Shown here one piece after another: positions 19,230 through 27,211 of a DNA stretch of 64,000 nucleotides; the stretch's first letter is position 1, and every line of letters starts with the position of its first letter. Under the pieces are notes generated by a model, which ran no database searches, was not told the origin of the DNA, and saw nothing but the letters and a program-made list of their open reading frames with translations. The position numbers and the translations under genes are program-made. This stretch comes from Hahella sp. KA22. Its GTDB lineage: Bacteria; Pseudomonadota; Gammaproteobacteria; Pseudomonadales; Oleiphilaceae. The stretch lies in NCBI RefSeq assembly GCF_004135205.1, contig NZ_CP035490.1, positions 6,851,001 to 6,915,000 on the forward strand, written 5' to 3'.

Positions 19230-19775
19230 TCAGGCGGGCTCCACAGTCACTCTGATACGAATGCGATCACCCGGGTACTGGTCCATGCGGGTGCGGTATT
19301 CGCGTCCCTGATACTTATAGGTCACCCAGTATCCCATAGTCTCCTGCACATATTCCACGTCGTAGGTGGTTTCACAACGTCTTTCATTGGTGTAGTAAGA
19401 CTCGGAATAAGATGTTGAACCCCGGTTAGATATGTCATGTCCAATGGACGCGCCCAGTATCGCGCCTACTGCGGTTCCGACCTGCTTATTGCGTTTCTTG
19501 TGCCCTACCGCGTTACCGATGGCTCCGCCGATGACGCCGCCAAGAATAGTGCCAGTATATGAGTCGGAGGACTGACGCGGCGCGTCGTGACGCACCTGCT
19601 CAGTCCAGCAGGACTCGCGAGGCGTGCGATGTTCTACGGATTTAGTGATAGGCTCCACGTCCACCACTTTGGCGTAATCGAATTCAGCACCGCCGCGGTG
19701 GTGACGACCGCCGGCGAATGCCGGTGTGGCCAGGGTAACTGAAAGAGCCGCGACGGCCAGTGTTTTGATTTTCAT
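19230..19775 (-). CDS. Glycine-zipper 2TM-domain envelope protein
   Basis: 181 residues with a signal peptide (cleavage near residue 21, AFAGG). The middle holds a glycine-zipper 2TM domain, GTILGGVIGGAIGNAVGHKKRNKQ, followed by VGTAVGAILGASIGHDI (about 80-115), as in the 17-kDa rickettsial antigen and SlyB-type proteins. A Tyr-rich beta region ends the protein. It should be an outer-membrane or periplasmic stress protein; no lipobox cysteine is seen. A strong AAGGAG SD is present. It heads the operon leading to phoPQ. Confidence 0.85.
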   Translation of the reverse strand: MKIKTLAVAALSVTLATPAFAGGRHHRGGAEFDYAKVVDVEPITKSVEHRTPRESCWTEQVRHDAPRQSSDSYTGTILGGVIGGAIGNAVGHKKRNKQVGTAVGAILGASIGHDISNRGSTSYSESYYTNERRCETTYDVEYVQETMGYWVTYKYQGREYRTRMDQYPGDRIRIRVTVEPA

Positions 19776-19795
19776 GAGTGAATCTCCTTGCGCTT

Positions 19796-19842
19796 ATCTG
19801 ATGGGTTCAGATTAATGCAGTCAACCTGAATGCTAACTGAAC
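19796..19842 (-). promoter_or_regulatory. Promoter with an 11-bp-periodic direct repeat ahead of the phoPQ operon
   Basis: On the minus strand TTGACT (19819-19824) and TCAGAT (19796-19801) are spaced 17 bases apart, a plausible sigma-70 promoter. Just upstream GTTCAG and ATTCAG repeat with 5 bases between (19826-19842), the 11-bp period expected for OmpR/PhoP-class regulators. This suggests autoregulation by PhoP, an inference from layout. Confidence 0.5.
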
Positions 19843-19913
19843 TTGCGCCAACAAATTCCACCCGCCGCTTACCCCATGAACAGGCGTTCAATTATTAACC
19901 ACATTAAGCGGCG

Positions 19914-20507
19914 CTATGCCGCCCATCCTCTTACTTCCTGCATCAGGAATTTGAATGCGTTCTCCACCCGACACTGTCTGCTGCAGGTGCGACGCAATGC
20001 AATAAGCCCTTGCGTGACGCTAACCAGATAACAGGCGGCGGCTTCCGCATCAATGTCCCCACGCAAGCCGTTATTATGCTGCGCGCGGATCAAAGCCTGG
20101 GCTAATAACATCTCCAGTTGGCGCAGCCAGTCATCTACTTTTTTCTGCACTAGATCGTCCACGCCTCCCATCTCAGAGCCCGCATTCTGAACATAACAGC
20201 CTACCCGGCCGCCTTCGCTGCAAAGCCCAGCGCTCAACCCCGCCAAATACTCCACAACCGCTTCCAGCTCAGCGTCGTCATGCAATAAGGGCGCAGCGAT
20301 ACGTCGAATAACCGTATTCAAGTAGTGATCGAGCGTTAAATGAAACAGGGCGCGCTTATCGCCAAAGGTGTTGTAAATGCTGAAGCGGTTCAATTCCAGC
20401 TCGTCACATAACTGCTGTAATGAAGTGGCTTCGAAACCCTGCCGCCAGAACAGCTTCATGGCGATATGCAGTTTTTCTTGTGGGTCAAATGCGGTAGGTC
20501 TTCCCAT
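19914..20507 (-). CDS. TetR-family regulator divergent from glutathione transferases
   Basis: 197 residues from the ATG at 20507, chosen because MGRPTAFDPQEKLHIAMKLF is the standard N-terminus and AGAAGAGA stands just before it; an upstream ATG would add 15 unconserved residues. The HTH is TSLQQLCDELELNRFSIYNTFGDK (about 30-53). The C-terminal domain contains RVGCYVQNAGSEMG, like the AcrR/YxaF-type TetR_C found next to oxidoreductases. It is divergent from two GST genes with a palindromic operator between them, so it very likely represses them. Confidence 0.9.
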   Translation of the reverse strand: MGRPTAFDPQEKLHIAMKLFWRQGFEATSLQQLCDELELNRFSIYNTFGDKRALFHLTLDHYLNTVIRRIAAPLLHDDAELEAVVEYLAGLSAGLCSEGGRVGCYVQNAGSEMGGVDDLVQKKVDDWLRQLEMLLAQALIRAQHNNGLRGDIDAEAAACYLVSVTQGLIALRRTCSRQCRVENAFKFLMQEVRGWAA

Positions 20508-20577
20508 TAATCTCTTCTGATTTCTCAGGCTCTTATGCGGATTAGCAAACAAAGGTTGTCTGTATTATAAACAGTTC

Positions 20578-20622
20578 TTGACTGAACATTTAGAAAAAAT
20601 CTATATTTCTAAACGATCAGTC
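20578..20622 (+). promoter_or_regulatory. Promoter and operator of the GST operon
   Basis: TTGACT (20578-20583), 17 bases, CTATAT (20601-20606) form a good sigma-70 promoter pointing to the GST genes. A 16-base inverted repeat, GACTGAACATTTAGAA (20580-20595) and TTCTAAACGATCAGTC (20607-20622), differs at only 2 positions and covers both -35 and -10. The fit to a repressing TetR operator is very good. Confidence 0.75.
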
Positions 20623-20641
20623 AAAAATAAAAGGCGAAACA

Positions 20642-21250
20642 ATGAAAATATATCAGGCACGGATCGCGCCCAATCCTCGTAGAGTAAGAATTTTCCTGGC
20701 GGAAAAAGACATTGCGATGGAGTATGTCGAAGTCGACATTCAGAAAGGAGAGCAGCACAGCCCTGAGTTTAAACAGAAGAATGCCTTGGGATTGCTCCCG
20801 GTACTGGAGCTGGACGACGGTTCCCATTTGTCGGAGTCCATCGCCATCTGCCGCTACTTCGAAGAGATTCAACCTGAGCCGCCGCTGTTTGGGCGAGACG
20901 CGAAAGAAAAAGCGATCGTCGAGATGTGGATCAGGCGCTGCGACTTCTATTTCATGTTTCCCACCGGCATGTGTTTCCAGAACACGTCCGACTATTTCAA
21001 AGGACTCAAGCGTCAGGTTCCCGAATGGGGCGAGCTATGTCGCGAGAAGTCAGGCAAGTTTTTCAATCTGTTGAACAACCATTTTGAGCATAACGCCTAT
21101 CTGGCCGGTGATTACTTCAGCATCGCCGATATCAGCGCATTCTGTACGGTAGACTTCGCCAAAGTGATTCAGCAGCGAATTCAACCGGAGCACACTCATT
21201 TGCAACGCTGGTATGACTCAGTCGCGGCGCGGCCGTCCAGCAAAGCTTAA
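20642..21250 (+). CDS. Glutathione S-transferase-like protein 1
   Basis: 202 residues. The N-terminal thioredoxin-fold domain (1-80) carries the glutathione-binding SESIAICRYFEE motif at about 72-83 with NALGLLPVLELDDGS before it. The all-helical C-terminal domain has LAGDYFSIADISAFCTVDF, the N-capping box of GSTs. It probably conjugates or reduces electrophiles with glutathione in the cytosol. It starts after AAGGCG and is followed 44 bases later by a second GST. Control by the divergent TetR is likely. Confidence 0.9.
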   Translation: MKIYQARIAPNPRRVRIFLAEKDIAMEYVEVDIQKGEQHSPEFKQKNALGLLPVLELDDGSHLSESIAICRYFEEIQPEPPLFGRDAKEKAIVEMWIRRCDFYFMFPTGMCFQNTSDYFKGLKRQVPEWGELCREKSGKFFNLLNNHFEHNAYLAGDYFSIADISAFCTVDFAKVIQQRIQPEHTHLQRWYDSVAARPSSKA

Positions 21251-21293
21251 ATAGCGAACGTCGCCGCGTGAGCGACGCATAAGGAGCAACCTC

Positions 21294-21953
21294 ATGATAG
21301 ACCTGTATACCGCTGCCACCCCTAATGGGCATAAGATCAGCATCGCCCTGGAAGAGATGGCTCTTCCCTACAATGTGATCGCAATAGATTTGAGCTCCGG
21401 CGTGCAGAAACAGCCGGAATACCTGAAGCTGAACCCCAACGGGCGTATCCCTACCATCGTTGACCGGGATAACGATGACTTTGTCGTCTTTGAGTCCGGC
21501 GCCATCCTGGTTTATCTGGGCGAAAAGTCCGGCAAGTTTTACCCTACGGAAGCGAAAAAGCGGTCTCAGGTGCTACAGTGGCTGATGTTTCAGATGGGGG
21601 GCATTGGCCCCATGATGGGACAGGCTAACGTATTCTTCCGCTACTTCCCGGAAAAACTGCAGCCCGCCATTGATCGCTATCAGAATGAAGTAAAGCGTCT
21701 TTTCGGCGTAATGGATGGGCATTTGGCGGAGAACCAATTCCTGGCGGGCGACTACTCCATCGCCGATATCGCCAACTGGGCCTGGGTACGCACGCATAAC
21801 TGGTCTGGCGTAGATATCGCTGACTTTCTCCACCTGACTCGTTGGGTGCAGGAAATAGCCGCGCGACCCGCTGCGCAAAAGGGTATCGAAATTCCCAAGC
21901 GGGCTGAGCCGGAGGATGTGGTAAAAGGCGTCCAATCCATCCTTGTCAGGTGA
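21294..21953 (+). CDS. Glutathione S-transferase-like protein 2 (YfcG/YghU type)
   Basis: 219 residues. The N-terminus [17 protein letters not shown] with [11 protein letters not shown] and [15 protein letters not shown] matches the YfcG group, GSTs with disulfide-bond reductase activity that use two glutathiones. The C-terminal domain has [21 protein letters not shown] and [19 protein letters not shown] strong AAGGAG SD precedes ATG 21294. It ends 6 bases before the convergent WD40 gene. The two GSTs differ clearly, so this is not a recent duplication. Confidence 0.92.
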   Translation: MIDLYTAATPNGHKISIALEEMALPYNVIAIDLSSGVQKQPEYLKLNPNGRIPTIVDRDNDDFVVFESGAILVYLGEKSGKFYPTEAKKRSQVLQWLMFQMGGIGPMMGQANVFFRYFPEKLQPAIDRYQNEVKRLFGVMDGHLAENQFLAGDYSIADIANWAWVRTHNWSGVDIADFLHLTRWVQEIAARPAAQKGIEIPKRAEPEDVVKGVQSILVR

Positions 21954-21959
21954 CCCGCC

Positions 21960-22940
21960 TTAGAGCTTAAACCGCTCCAGCATGCCGTCGGACGTTATGG
22001 CGATCACCTCTCCATTAGCGGCGAACGCCATGTCCAACACCGCCCCGCTGCTTGCGGGGCCCCATATCCGCCTTGCCTTGGCGGACCAGTATCCGATTTC
22101 ATTGCCATTCACAGCGTCTACGAGGTAGATATCTCCACGGAAGGTTCCTAGCAACAAGCGACGCCCGTCCGCAGAAAATCGAGCGCTGGTGAAGTTCTCA
22201 TAGCGATAGGACAGCTTGGCTTTGGCGTCGCCGCTGATGGCGTCCCAGATAACGGCGTCCTCTCTCTGCGCCGCGGAGAACGCCAAAGCGCCGTCGTTGG
22301 AAAGCGCGACGGTCTTTACTTGGTTGGAGTGAGAAAAGGTATGCACCAATGCGCCCGTGTCCAATCGCCACAAACGCGCGCTCTGGTCATCCGACCCTGT
22401 TATCGCCCAGCGGTTATCACCGGAAATATCCACCGACGTCACTTCCGCTTTGTGAGGAAACTCATAGCGGGACTGGCCTTTTTGCAGGTCAAAATACACC
22501 GCCTGGTTACTGCGCATGCCAAGTAACGCGTATTTATCGTTCGGGCCAATGGCGATGTTGGAGACTTTATCCGGCGCCCGCCAGAAGTTGAGCGAGTGAC
22601 CATCCGACACATTCCAAACCACCAGATCCGCATCCACAGCAGTAATGGCCAGCTTGGCGTCGTCCGCCATCGCCACCGCACGGATGGTGCTGAACTCTCC
22701 CGATTTATGATTCCAGTTGTAGAGCCGTTCATTCTTGCCCAGCACCCACAAACTGCCGCCATGCTGAACCGAACCGATCAACGCATAGCCTGCGTCAGCC
22801 GAGAGCCCCGCGCTGAGCAGCCCTTGTTGCGCCACCTTCAATGAACTTTCAGGCCCTTTGCCGCCACAGCCGGAAAGCAGCAAACAGACTGATAAAATCA
22901 GCGACAGGGATTTCCACAGGTAAGTCCTAGGGGCGCGCAT
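21960..22940 (-). CDS. WD40-repeat lipoprotein
   Basis: 326 residues. The N-terminus is a lipoprotein signal with lipobox LLSGC at about 20-24. The rest is a series of WD40-like blades, e.g. VTSVDISGDNRWAITGSDDQ then SARLWRLDTGALVHTFSH, and VKTVALSNDGALAFSAAQRE. It probably folds as a beta-propeller in the periplasm and acts as a scaffold; no enzymatic motif is present. Related lipoproteins occur widely in Hahella/Marinobacter-type genomes (family knowledge). SD is weak. Function unknown. Confidence 0.85.
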   Translation of the reverse strand: MRAPRTYLWKSLSLILSVCLLLSGCGGKGPESSLKVAQQGLLSAGLSADAGYALIGSVQHGGSLWVLGKNERLYNWNHKSGEFSTIRAVAMADDAKLAITAVDADLVVWNVSDGHSLNFWRAPDKVSNIAIGPNDKYALLGMRSNQAVYFDLQKGQSRYEFPHKAEVTSVDISGDNRWAITGSDDQSARLWRLDTGALVHTFSHSNQVKTVALSNDGALAFSAAQREDAVIWDAISGDAKAKLSYRYENFTSARFSADGRRLLLGTFRGDIYLVDAVNGNEIGYWSAKARRIWGPASSGAVLDMAFAANGEVIAITSDGMLERFKL

Positions 22941-23042
22941 ACTGAGTCAGATGGTTGAGACTGAATTCAAGGTTGATTAAGGAAGTTTAGACAACCTTAT
23001 GAGATAGGCAAAATTATTTGTGGAAAATTAACAGGTTAGAAC

Positions 23043-23069
23043 AAGCCGACCGCCTGTGGCGACCGGCTT
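23043..23069 (-). terminator. Hairpin terminator downstream of rsd
   Basis: A 12-base stem, 23043-23054 with 23058-23069, closes around the loop TGT, with two G-U pairs when read as minus-strand RNA. The T-tail on the minus strand is weak. Confidence 0.5.
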
Positions 23070-23086
23070 TCATGACTTGGCGCGGA

Positions 23087-23560
23087 TCAGGCGACTTGAT
23101 CAGCGTGCGCGTTATGCAGCTTTTCGATCAGCATATCTTCCAGTTCGAAGCGCTCTTCGAGGCGTTCGCCCAGTTTGGATAGCTCAGGCAACAGCGCATT
23201 CAACTCCGACAATTCTTCCGGCGTTTTATCAAACCGGTCGTTATAGTCCAGCGCCGCTTCAGTGGTGGACTGAATCTTTGGAAACAGCTCCTTCACCAGC
23301 TCCATACCGCCGTCGTTAAACTCGCGGGCTTCTTCGATTAATTGCTCGTACACCTCAAAGTGGCCTGCGGAAACATAATCCAACAGCACCTGACAGAACG
23401 TCTTAAAGTTTTTAACCGCCGATTCCACATCGTCAAACTTGCTCTTGCCGACCAGATCGCAGTAACGCACGATCAGGTCTTGCCTTTCCTTAAGCCAGCG
23501 GTCGATTATTTCACTGACGCCACCCCATCGCTCTTTGGCGTTTTGGCAATTTTCCAGCAT
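23087..23560 (-). CDS. rsd: Rsd/AlgQ anti-sigma-70 factor
   Basis: 157-residue helical protein of the Rsd/AlgQ family. The N-terminus ENCQNAKERWGGVSEIIDRWL is the diagnostic region. In E. coli Rsd binds sigma-70 region 4 in stationary phase; in Pseudomonas AlgQ also influences alginate and siderophore genes. The remaining sequence, including LIVRYCDLVGKSKFDD and FCQVLLDYVSAGHFEVYEQL, fits a five-helix bundle. It neighbours dsbB on the same strand, an arrangement known from pseudomonads. Confidence 0.9.
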   Translation of the reverse strand: MLENCQNAKERWGGVSEIIDRWLKERQDLIVRYCDLVGKSKFDDVESAVKNFKTFCQVLLDYVSAGHFEVYEQLIEEAREFNDGGMELVKELFPKIQSTTEAALDYNDRFDKTPEELSELNALLPELSKLGERLEERFELEDMLIEKLHNAHADQVA

Positions 23561-23700
23561 GACCTCACCCTTATCTCTATCTATCTGTGCTAGCCGTTAG
23601 TGTTATAAGTATTTTTAATAGTGGCTTCCAACTATACGCGATCACTCGTTTGCTAAACAAGCGTACCGAATTCCTTTTTCAATGTTTTACCAAACCGCGA

Positions 23701-24198
23701 TCAGCGCGCTCTGCGCACCCAGGTAAAGCCCCAGGCAGCGGTAAATCCGATGAAGGCGATCAGCGTCCAACCTGGAATGCTCAAGCCCAAAAACGTCCAC
23801 TGCACCTCAGCGCATTCGCCAGTGCCAGTCAGCATCATCGTCAATACTTCCGAGAACGGAAAAGCCTGTAACATATACTCTAAACCGGGCCCGCAAGCAG
23901 GCACCTGATCCGCCGGCAGGCTCTGCAACCATAACTGACGCGTCGCCAACGCCGCGCCGCCCAGCGTCGTCACCCAGCCCAGCAGCGTGTAAACCGTGGC
24001 TCCCATATTTTTGGGGTTATGCAGCGCGGCCGCCAGAAACACCAATCCCGCCAGCACGAACGCGATGCGCTGCGCCATACACAATGGACAAGGCTCGAGA
24101 TCTTCCACGTACTGCAGGTAAAAAGCGAATCCCATTAATCCGGCGATCGCCAGAAAACACAGGAAGTAAATCGTTCGGTTAGTGAGCCATGCGGGCAT
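23701..24198 (-). CDS. dsbB: Disulfide bond formation protein DsbB
   Basis: 165 residues from ATG 24198, chosen for its AGGAG SD; the frame is open further upstream but not conserved. Four transmembrane helices are present. The first periplasmic redox pair is Cys37-Cys40 (EPCPLC), the second is Cys102 and Cys129 (PACGPG and TGECAEV). DsbB reoxidises DsbA in the periplasm and passes electrons to ubiquinone. Length and cysteine layout are normal. It is upstream of rsd on the same strand. Confidence 0.95.
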   Translation of the reverse strand: MPAWLTNRTIYFLCFLAIAGLMGFAFYLQYVEDLEPCPLCMAQRIAFVLAGLVFLAAALHNPKNMGATVYTLLGWVTTLGGAALATRQLWLQSLPADQVPACGPGLEYMLQAFPFSEVLTMMLTGTGECAEVQWTFLGLSIPGWTLIAFIGFTAAWGFTWVRRAR

Positions 24199-24353
24199 GA
24201 GATCTCCTGTTCTCCCGGTAGGGTAGCTTGTCAAAACGGCTTTCGATTTTGCTGAGAATAAACTTTGCTTGCAAGACGCGAAAACCATTTGACGCTCTCC
24301 AAGGCCTTGTCTAGGCTCGAAATAACCAAAGTTTAATCAAGAGGACGCCTTCC

Positions 24354-24782
24354 ATGGTATTTAAGCACGCGTTTCTGCGCGATTTCCGTCTGCTTGCTCT
24401 GCTGGCGATCATCGCCCTGGCGACGGCGTCCGGCGCGTACGCGGAAGGTCAGGATGACCTGGTGCAATATATCGATCTGAAGCCGTCGTTCGTGCTTAAT
24501 TACGACGGTCCCAGCAGTAAACTCAAGTTCGCGAAAATAGACGTGTCCGTACGGGTTAACACTCGCACAGCGGCAACGGCGGTGGAACACCATATGCCAG
24601 CGCTACGCAACCTGCTGGTGTTGATGTTCAGTCGTCAAACGGAAAAGGTGATGGGCTCGAATGATGGCCGGGAACAGTTGCGAGCCGAAGCGTTACAGGC
24701 GCTGCAAGATTTCCTGCAGGAAGAGTCCGGAGGCAAAATGGCGGAGGATCTGCTGTTCACCAACTTCGTAGTGCAACGCTGA
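24354..24782 (+). CDS. FliL-like secreted/periplasmic protein
   Basis: 142 residues with a signal peptide or signal anchor (residues about 10-30, cleavage near AYA). The rest, with YIDLKPSFVLNYDG, SVRVNTRTAATAVEHHMPALRNLLVLMFS and REQLRAEALQAL, matches the flagellar-basal-body FliL domain. No flagellar genes are nearby, so this is a stand-alone FliL-like protein, a class common in pseudomonads. It starts at ATG 24354 after GAGGACG. Role unknown; a cell-envelope stomatin-like function is speculative. Confidence 0.85.
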   Translation: MVFKHAFLRDFRLLALLAIIALATASGAYAEGQDDLVQYIDLKPSFVLNYDGPSSKLKFAKIDVSVRVNTRTAATAVEHHMPALRNLLVLMFSRQTEKVMGSNDGREQLRAEALQALQDFLQEESGGKMAEDLLFTNFVVQR

Positions 24783-24852
24783 TTCGCTTCAACACCGGAC
24801 TCCGACGTCGCCATCACTAGCAACGTCGGCGCAACCCTTCGGATCGACAGGT

Positions 24853-25050
24853 TCAGGCCGTTCTCGCCTTCCCTTTCTTATCGCCGGCTTGGGCGCCGTC
24901 CTCCCAGCCCGCTTCCCAGGCTGCGATAACGACTTCGCCACGGTACGGACATTTCACCCGCTCCATACCCAGGACGCCCGCCATGTATCCTTGCTGATAA
25001 GCCTTGTTAAGCGTTTCCAGATTCCAATTCAGAGATAGATCTGCGGCCAT
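24853..25050 (-). CDS. rmf: Ribosome modulation factor Rmf
   Basis: 65-residue Rmf, which dimerises 70S ribosomes into inactive 100S particles in stationary phase. The family core is clear: AYQQGYMAGVLG, CPYRGEVVIAAWEAGWEDG, corresponding to the GYxAG and CPY..W..GW pattern of E. coli Rmf. The C-terminal tail is slightly longer and lysine-rich. A GGGAGG SD lies 5 bases before ATG 25050. It is close to rsd, another stationary-phase factor, but on an independent transcript. Confidence 0.88.
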   Translation of the reverse strand: MAADLSLNWNLETLNKAYQQGYMAGVLGMERVKCPYRGEVVIAAWEAGWEDGAQAGDKKGKARTA

Positions 25051-25435
25051 ACCGGCCTCCCAATTCGCATGCCAAATTAAGTTGATGGTTCAGATTTGCT
25101 TTTATCGTTATATCGCCGCAAGCGTTGTGGATGACTCATCGAGTTATCCCCACAGCAGGCTGCGAGCTTATTCATTGGCTACTTCGCGACCCAGGATTAG
25201 ACCAATAGGCCTAGTCGCATTACAACAATAATCCAACACACCAATAACAAAAAGCTTCTGATGCCTAAAAAGTGTAGCAAATTGTAAACTTATGTTACAG
25301 CAGGCAAAAAGTAGCACGCCAAAAGGAGTAGAACAAGGTGAATGGCGCGGAATTGTGCGCTGGTTGACGCGATATCTGGTCGGACAATGTCAGCGAGGGT
25401 AAGCAGGAAGCACGGGGCATGGAGAGATCAATCAA
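25051..25435. other. Intergenic region between rmf and gshA
   Basis: About 385 bases preceding the gshA terminator. It should contain the rmf promoter. A 36-codon frame at about 25292 has no SD and is not called. No tRNA or conserved RNA recognised. Confidence 0.4.
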
Positions 25436-25458
25436 GCCGGGACCTTCACGATCCCGGC
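25436..25458 (-). terminator. Hairpin downstream of gshA
   Basis: GCCGGGA (25436-25442) pairs with TCCCGGC (25452-25458) over a 9-base loop. The T-tail is poor (CTTGATTGATC on the minus strand), so termination may be inefficient. Confidence 0.5.
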
Positions 25459-25482
25459 ATGCTTAAAGCAGATCAGAGATAG

Positions 25483-27060
25483 TTAGACGTACGTCAGATA
25501 CTGTTTCAAATAGGCGTCGAAAGGCAGATTGTCCGCTTCCCGCAGCGCTCTTTCATCAGCCCAGGATTGCTCGCCAGCGCGAACATAGTGCTGCATACGC
25601 TCTGGAGTCAACGGATTTGCAGTCAATGTCTGATGATGCGCCTGCGACATCGCCAAGGTCCAGTCAACGTAGCTCTGACCGTTGGATACCGCCGCATAAG
25701 TACGCGCAGATGGCGTCAGGCTGGGGTCATTCACTTTCGCCCTGGCGTCCCGTATGGCCGCGGCGTAGCTATCGCCGCCTTTGATGGCGTCCAGCTCTCT
25801 GGCGCATAACTCAACCTGCTCCAGAATACGCAACGCCCATTCCTGGAGGCCGCCCTGAATGTAATCATTCTGCTGCAAACGCACCAGTTCAACGTCCGTG
25901 TCGCGCCCACGGGAAACCGTGGTCAGGAAGTTTTCTTCAATGATCGAGCACTCTTCATCCACGATCTTGGCGCTGTCAGATAGCAGACAGGTTAACAGGA
26001 AAGCGTCCAGGAAGCGGATTTGCGACTCGCTCACGCCGATAGGCGAGAACGGGTCCAGATCAAGACAGCGCACTTCTATATATTCGATCCCGCGACGCTT
26101 GAGCGCTTGAATCGGTTTCTCACCGCTCTGAGCCACGCGCTTGGGCCGGATAGTGTTGTAATACTCGTTCTCGATCTGTAACAGGTTGGCGTTAAGCTGA
26201 ATGTATTCGCCATCCCGCTGCAAGCCAATCGCCTCGTAACGGGGGAACGGCGTGTGGGTGGCGTCATACAGGGTTTTGACGTAAGTGTTGAGGTGATTAA
26301 AACAGATCTTCAGCGACGACTGCGCATTATTCTGATACCCCAGATCGCTCATCCGCAAAGAGGTCGCATGAGGCAAACCCAAGGTATCCGTTCCGAATTG
26401 ATCGAGCTTATGATCGCGGCCGCTCAGGAAACTGCGGTCCAACGCCGGAGAGGCTCCGAACAGGTACATTAACAGCCAGGACCAGCGGCGGAAATTGCGA
26501 ATCAATGAGAAATAGCTCTCTGATTTGAACTCCTGCAGCGGTGCGCTTTGCGCTAACACCTCTTGGTAAGCGCGCCAGAAATCATCTCCCAGAGAGAAAT
26601 TGAAATGCACGCCGGCGATGCTCTGCATAATGCGGCCGTAGCGATAGGCCAGTCCACGTCGGTAGACGTGCTTGATCTTGCCCAGATTGGATTCGCCGTA
26701 TTCCGCAATACGGATGCTTTCATCCCCATCCAGAAGGCTGGGCATACTGCCCGCCCACAAGGATTCGCCTTCAGGCAGATTAGCATGTACGAACTGATGT
26801 ATTTCCTGCAGAGAGGTCAGCAGTTCATCCACCTCGCGGGTCACTGGAGTGATCAACTCCAGCAACGCTTCGGAATAATCCGTGGTGATACTCGGGTGGG
26901 TCAACGCGGAGCCCAACGCCTGCGGATGGTCGGACTGGGCGATGAAACCCTTGCTGTCGACGCGCAGACCTTCCTTTTCTATACCGCGATAGATATCCGC
27001 CAGCGCTTGGGGGTGACGACGTCTCAACTTTTCCAGTCGCGCCGCTAACTTCTCACTCAT
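25483..27060 (-). CDS. gshA: Glutamate-cysteine ligase GshA
   Basis: 525-residue proteobacterial (type 1) glutamate-cysteine ligase, first step of glutathione synthesis; cytosolic, ATP-dependent. Signatures are RGIEKEGLRVD, HPSITTDYSEALLELITP, GVHFNFSLGDDFW and IEYIEVRCLDLDPF, with ISRGRDT-like sequence (TTVSRGRDTDVE) toward the C-terminus. I start at ATG 27060 because of the AAGGAA SD and because MSEKLAARLEKLRRRHP is the family start; the longer frame to 27159 is Arg-rich and unconserved. Glutathione made here would serve the two GSTs upstream. Confidence 0.96.
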   Translation of the reverse strand: MSEKLAARLEKLRRRHPQALADIYRGIEKEGLRVDSKGFIAQSDHPQALGSALTHPSITTDYSEALLELITPVTREVDELLTSLQEIHQFVHANLPEGESLWAGSMPSLLDGDESIRIAEYGESNLGKIKHVYRRGLAYRYGRIMQSIAGVHFNFSLGDDFWRAYQEVLAQSAPLQEFKSESYFSLIRNFRRWSWLLMYLFGASPALDRSFLSGRDHKLDQFGTDTLGLPHATSLRMSDLGYQNNAQSSLKICFNHLNTYVKTLYDATHTPFPRYEAIGLQRDGEYIQLNANLLQIENEYYNTIRPKRVAQSGEKPIQALKRRGIEYIEVRCLDLDPFSPIGVSESQIRFLDAFLLTCLLSDSAKIVDEECSIIEENFLTTVSRGRDTDVELVRLQQNDYIQGGLQEWALRILEQVELCARELDAIKGGDSYAAAIRDARAKVNDPSLTPSARTYAAVSNGQSYVDWTLAMSQAHHQTLTANPLTPERMQHYVRAGEQSWADERALREADNLPFDAYLKQYLTYV

Positions 27061-27211
27061 GCACGATTCCTTGCTCCAGGAACTAATATTGGAGGAGAGA
27101 ACACTCTCCCCGCCTTCGCCGCCGCGCCGCTCCCGGCGGAATCCGCAGAGAGCGCGCAAAAATCTCCGCAGATGCGACCGTCCCTGGAATCACGGCAGTT
27201 ATATTAAAATA

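Noticed and set aside
25292-25402. 36-codon frame with a basic amphipathic C-terminus in the rmf-gshA gap
   Set aside because: No SD and no conservation that I can judge.
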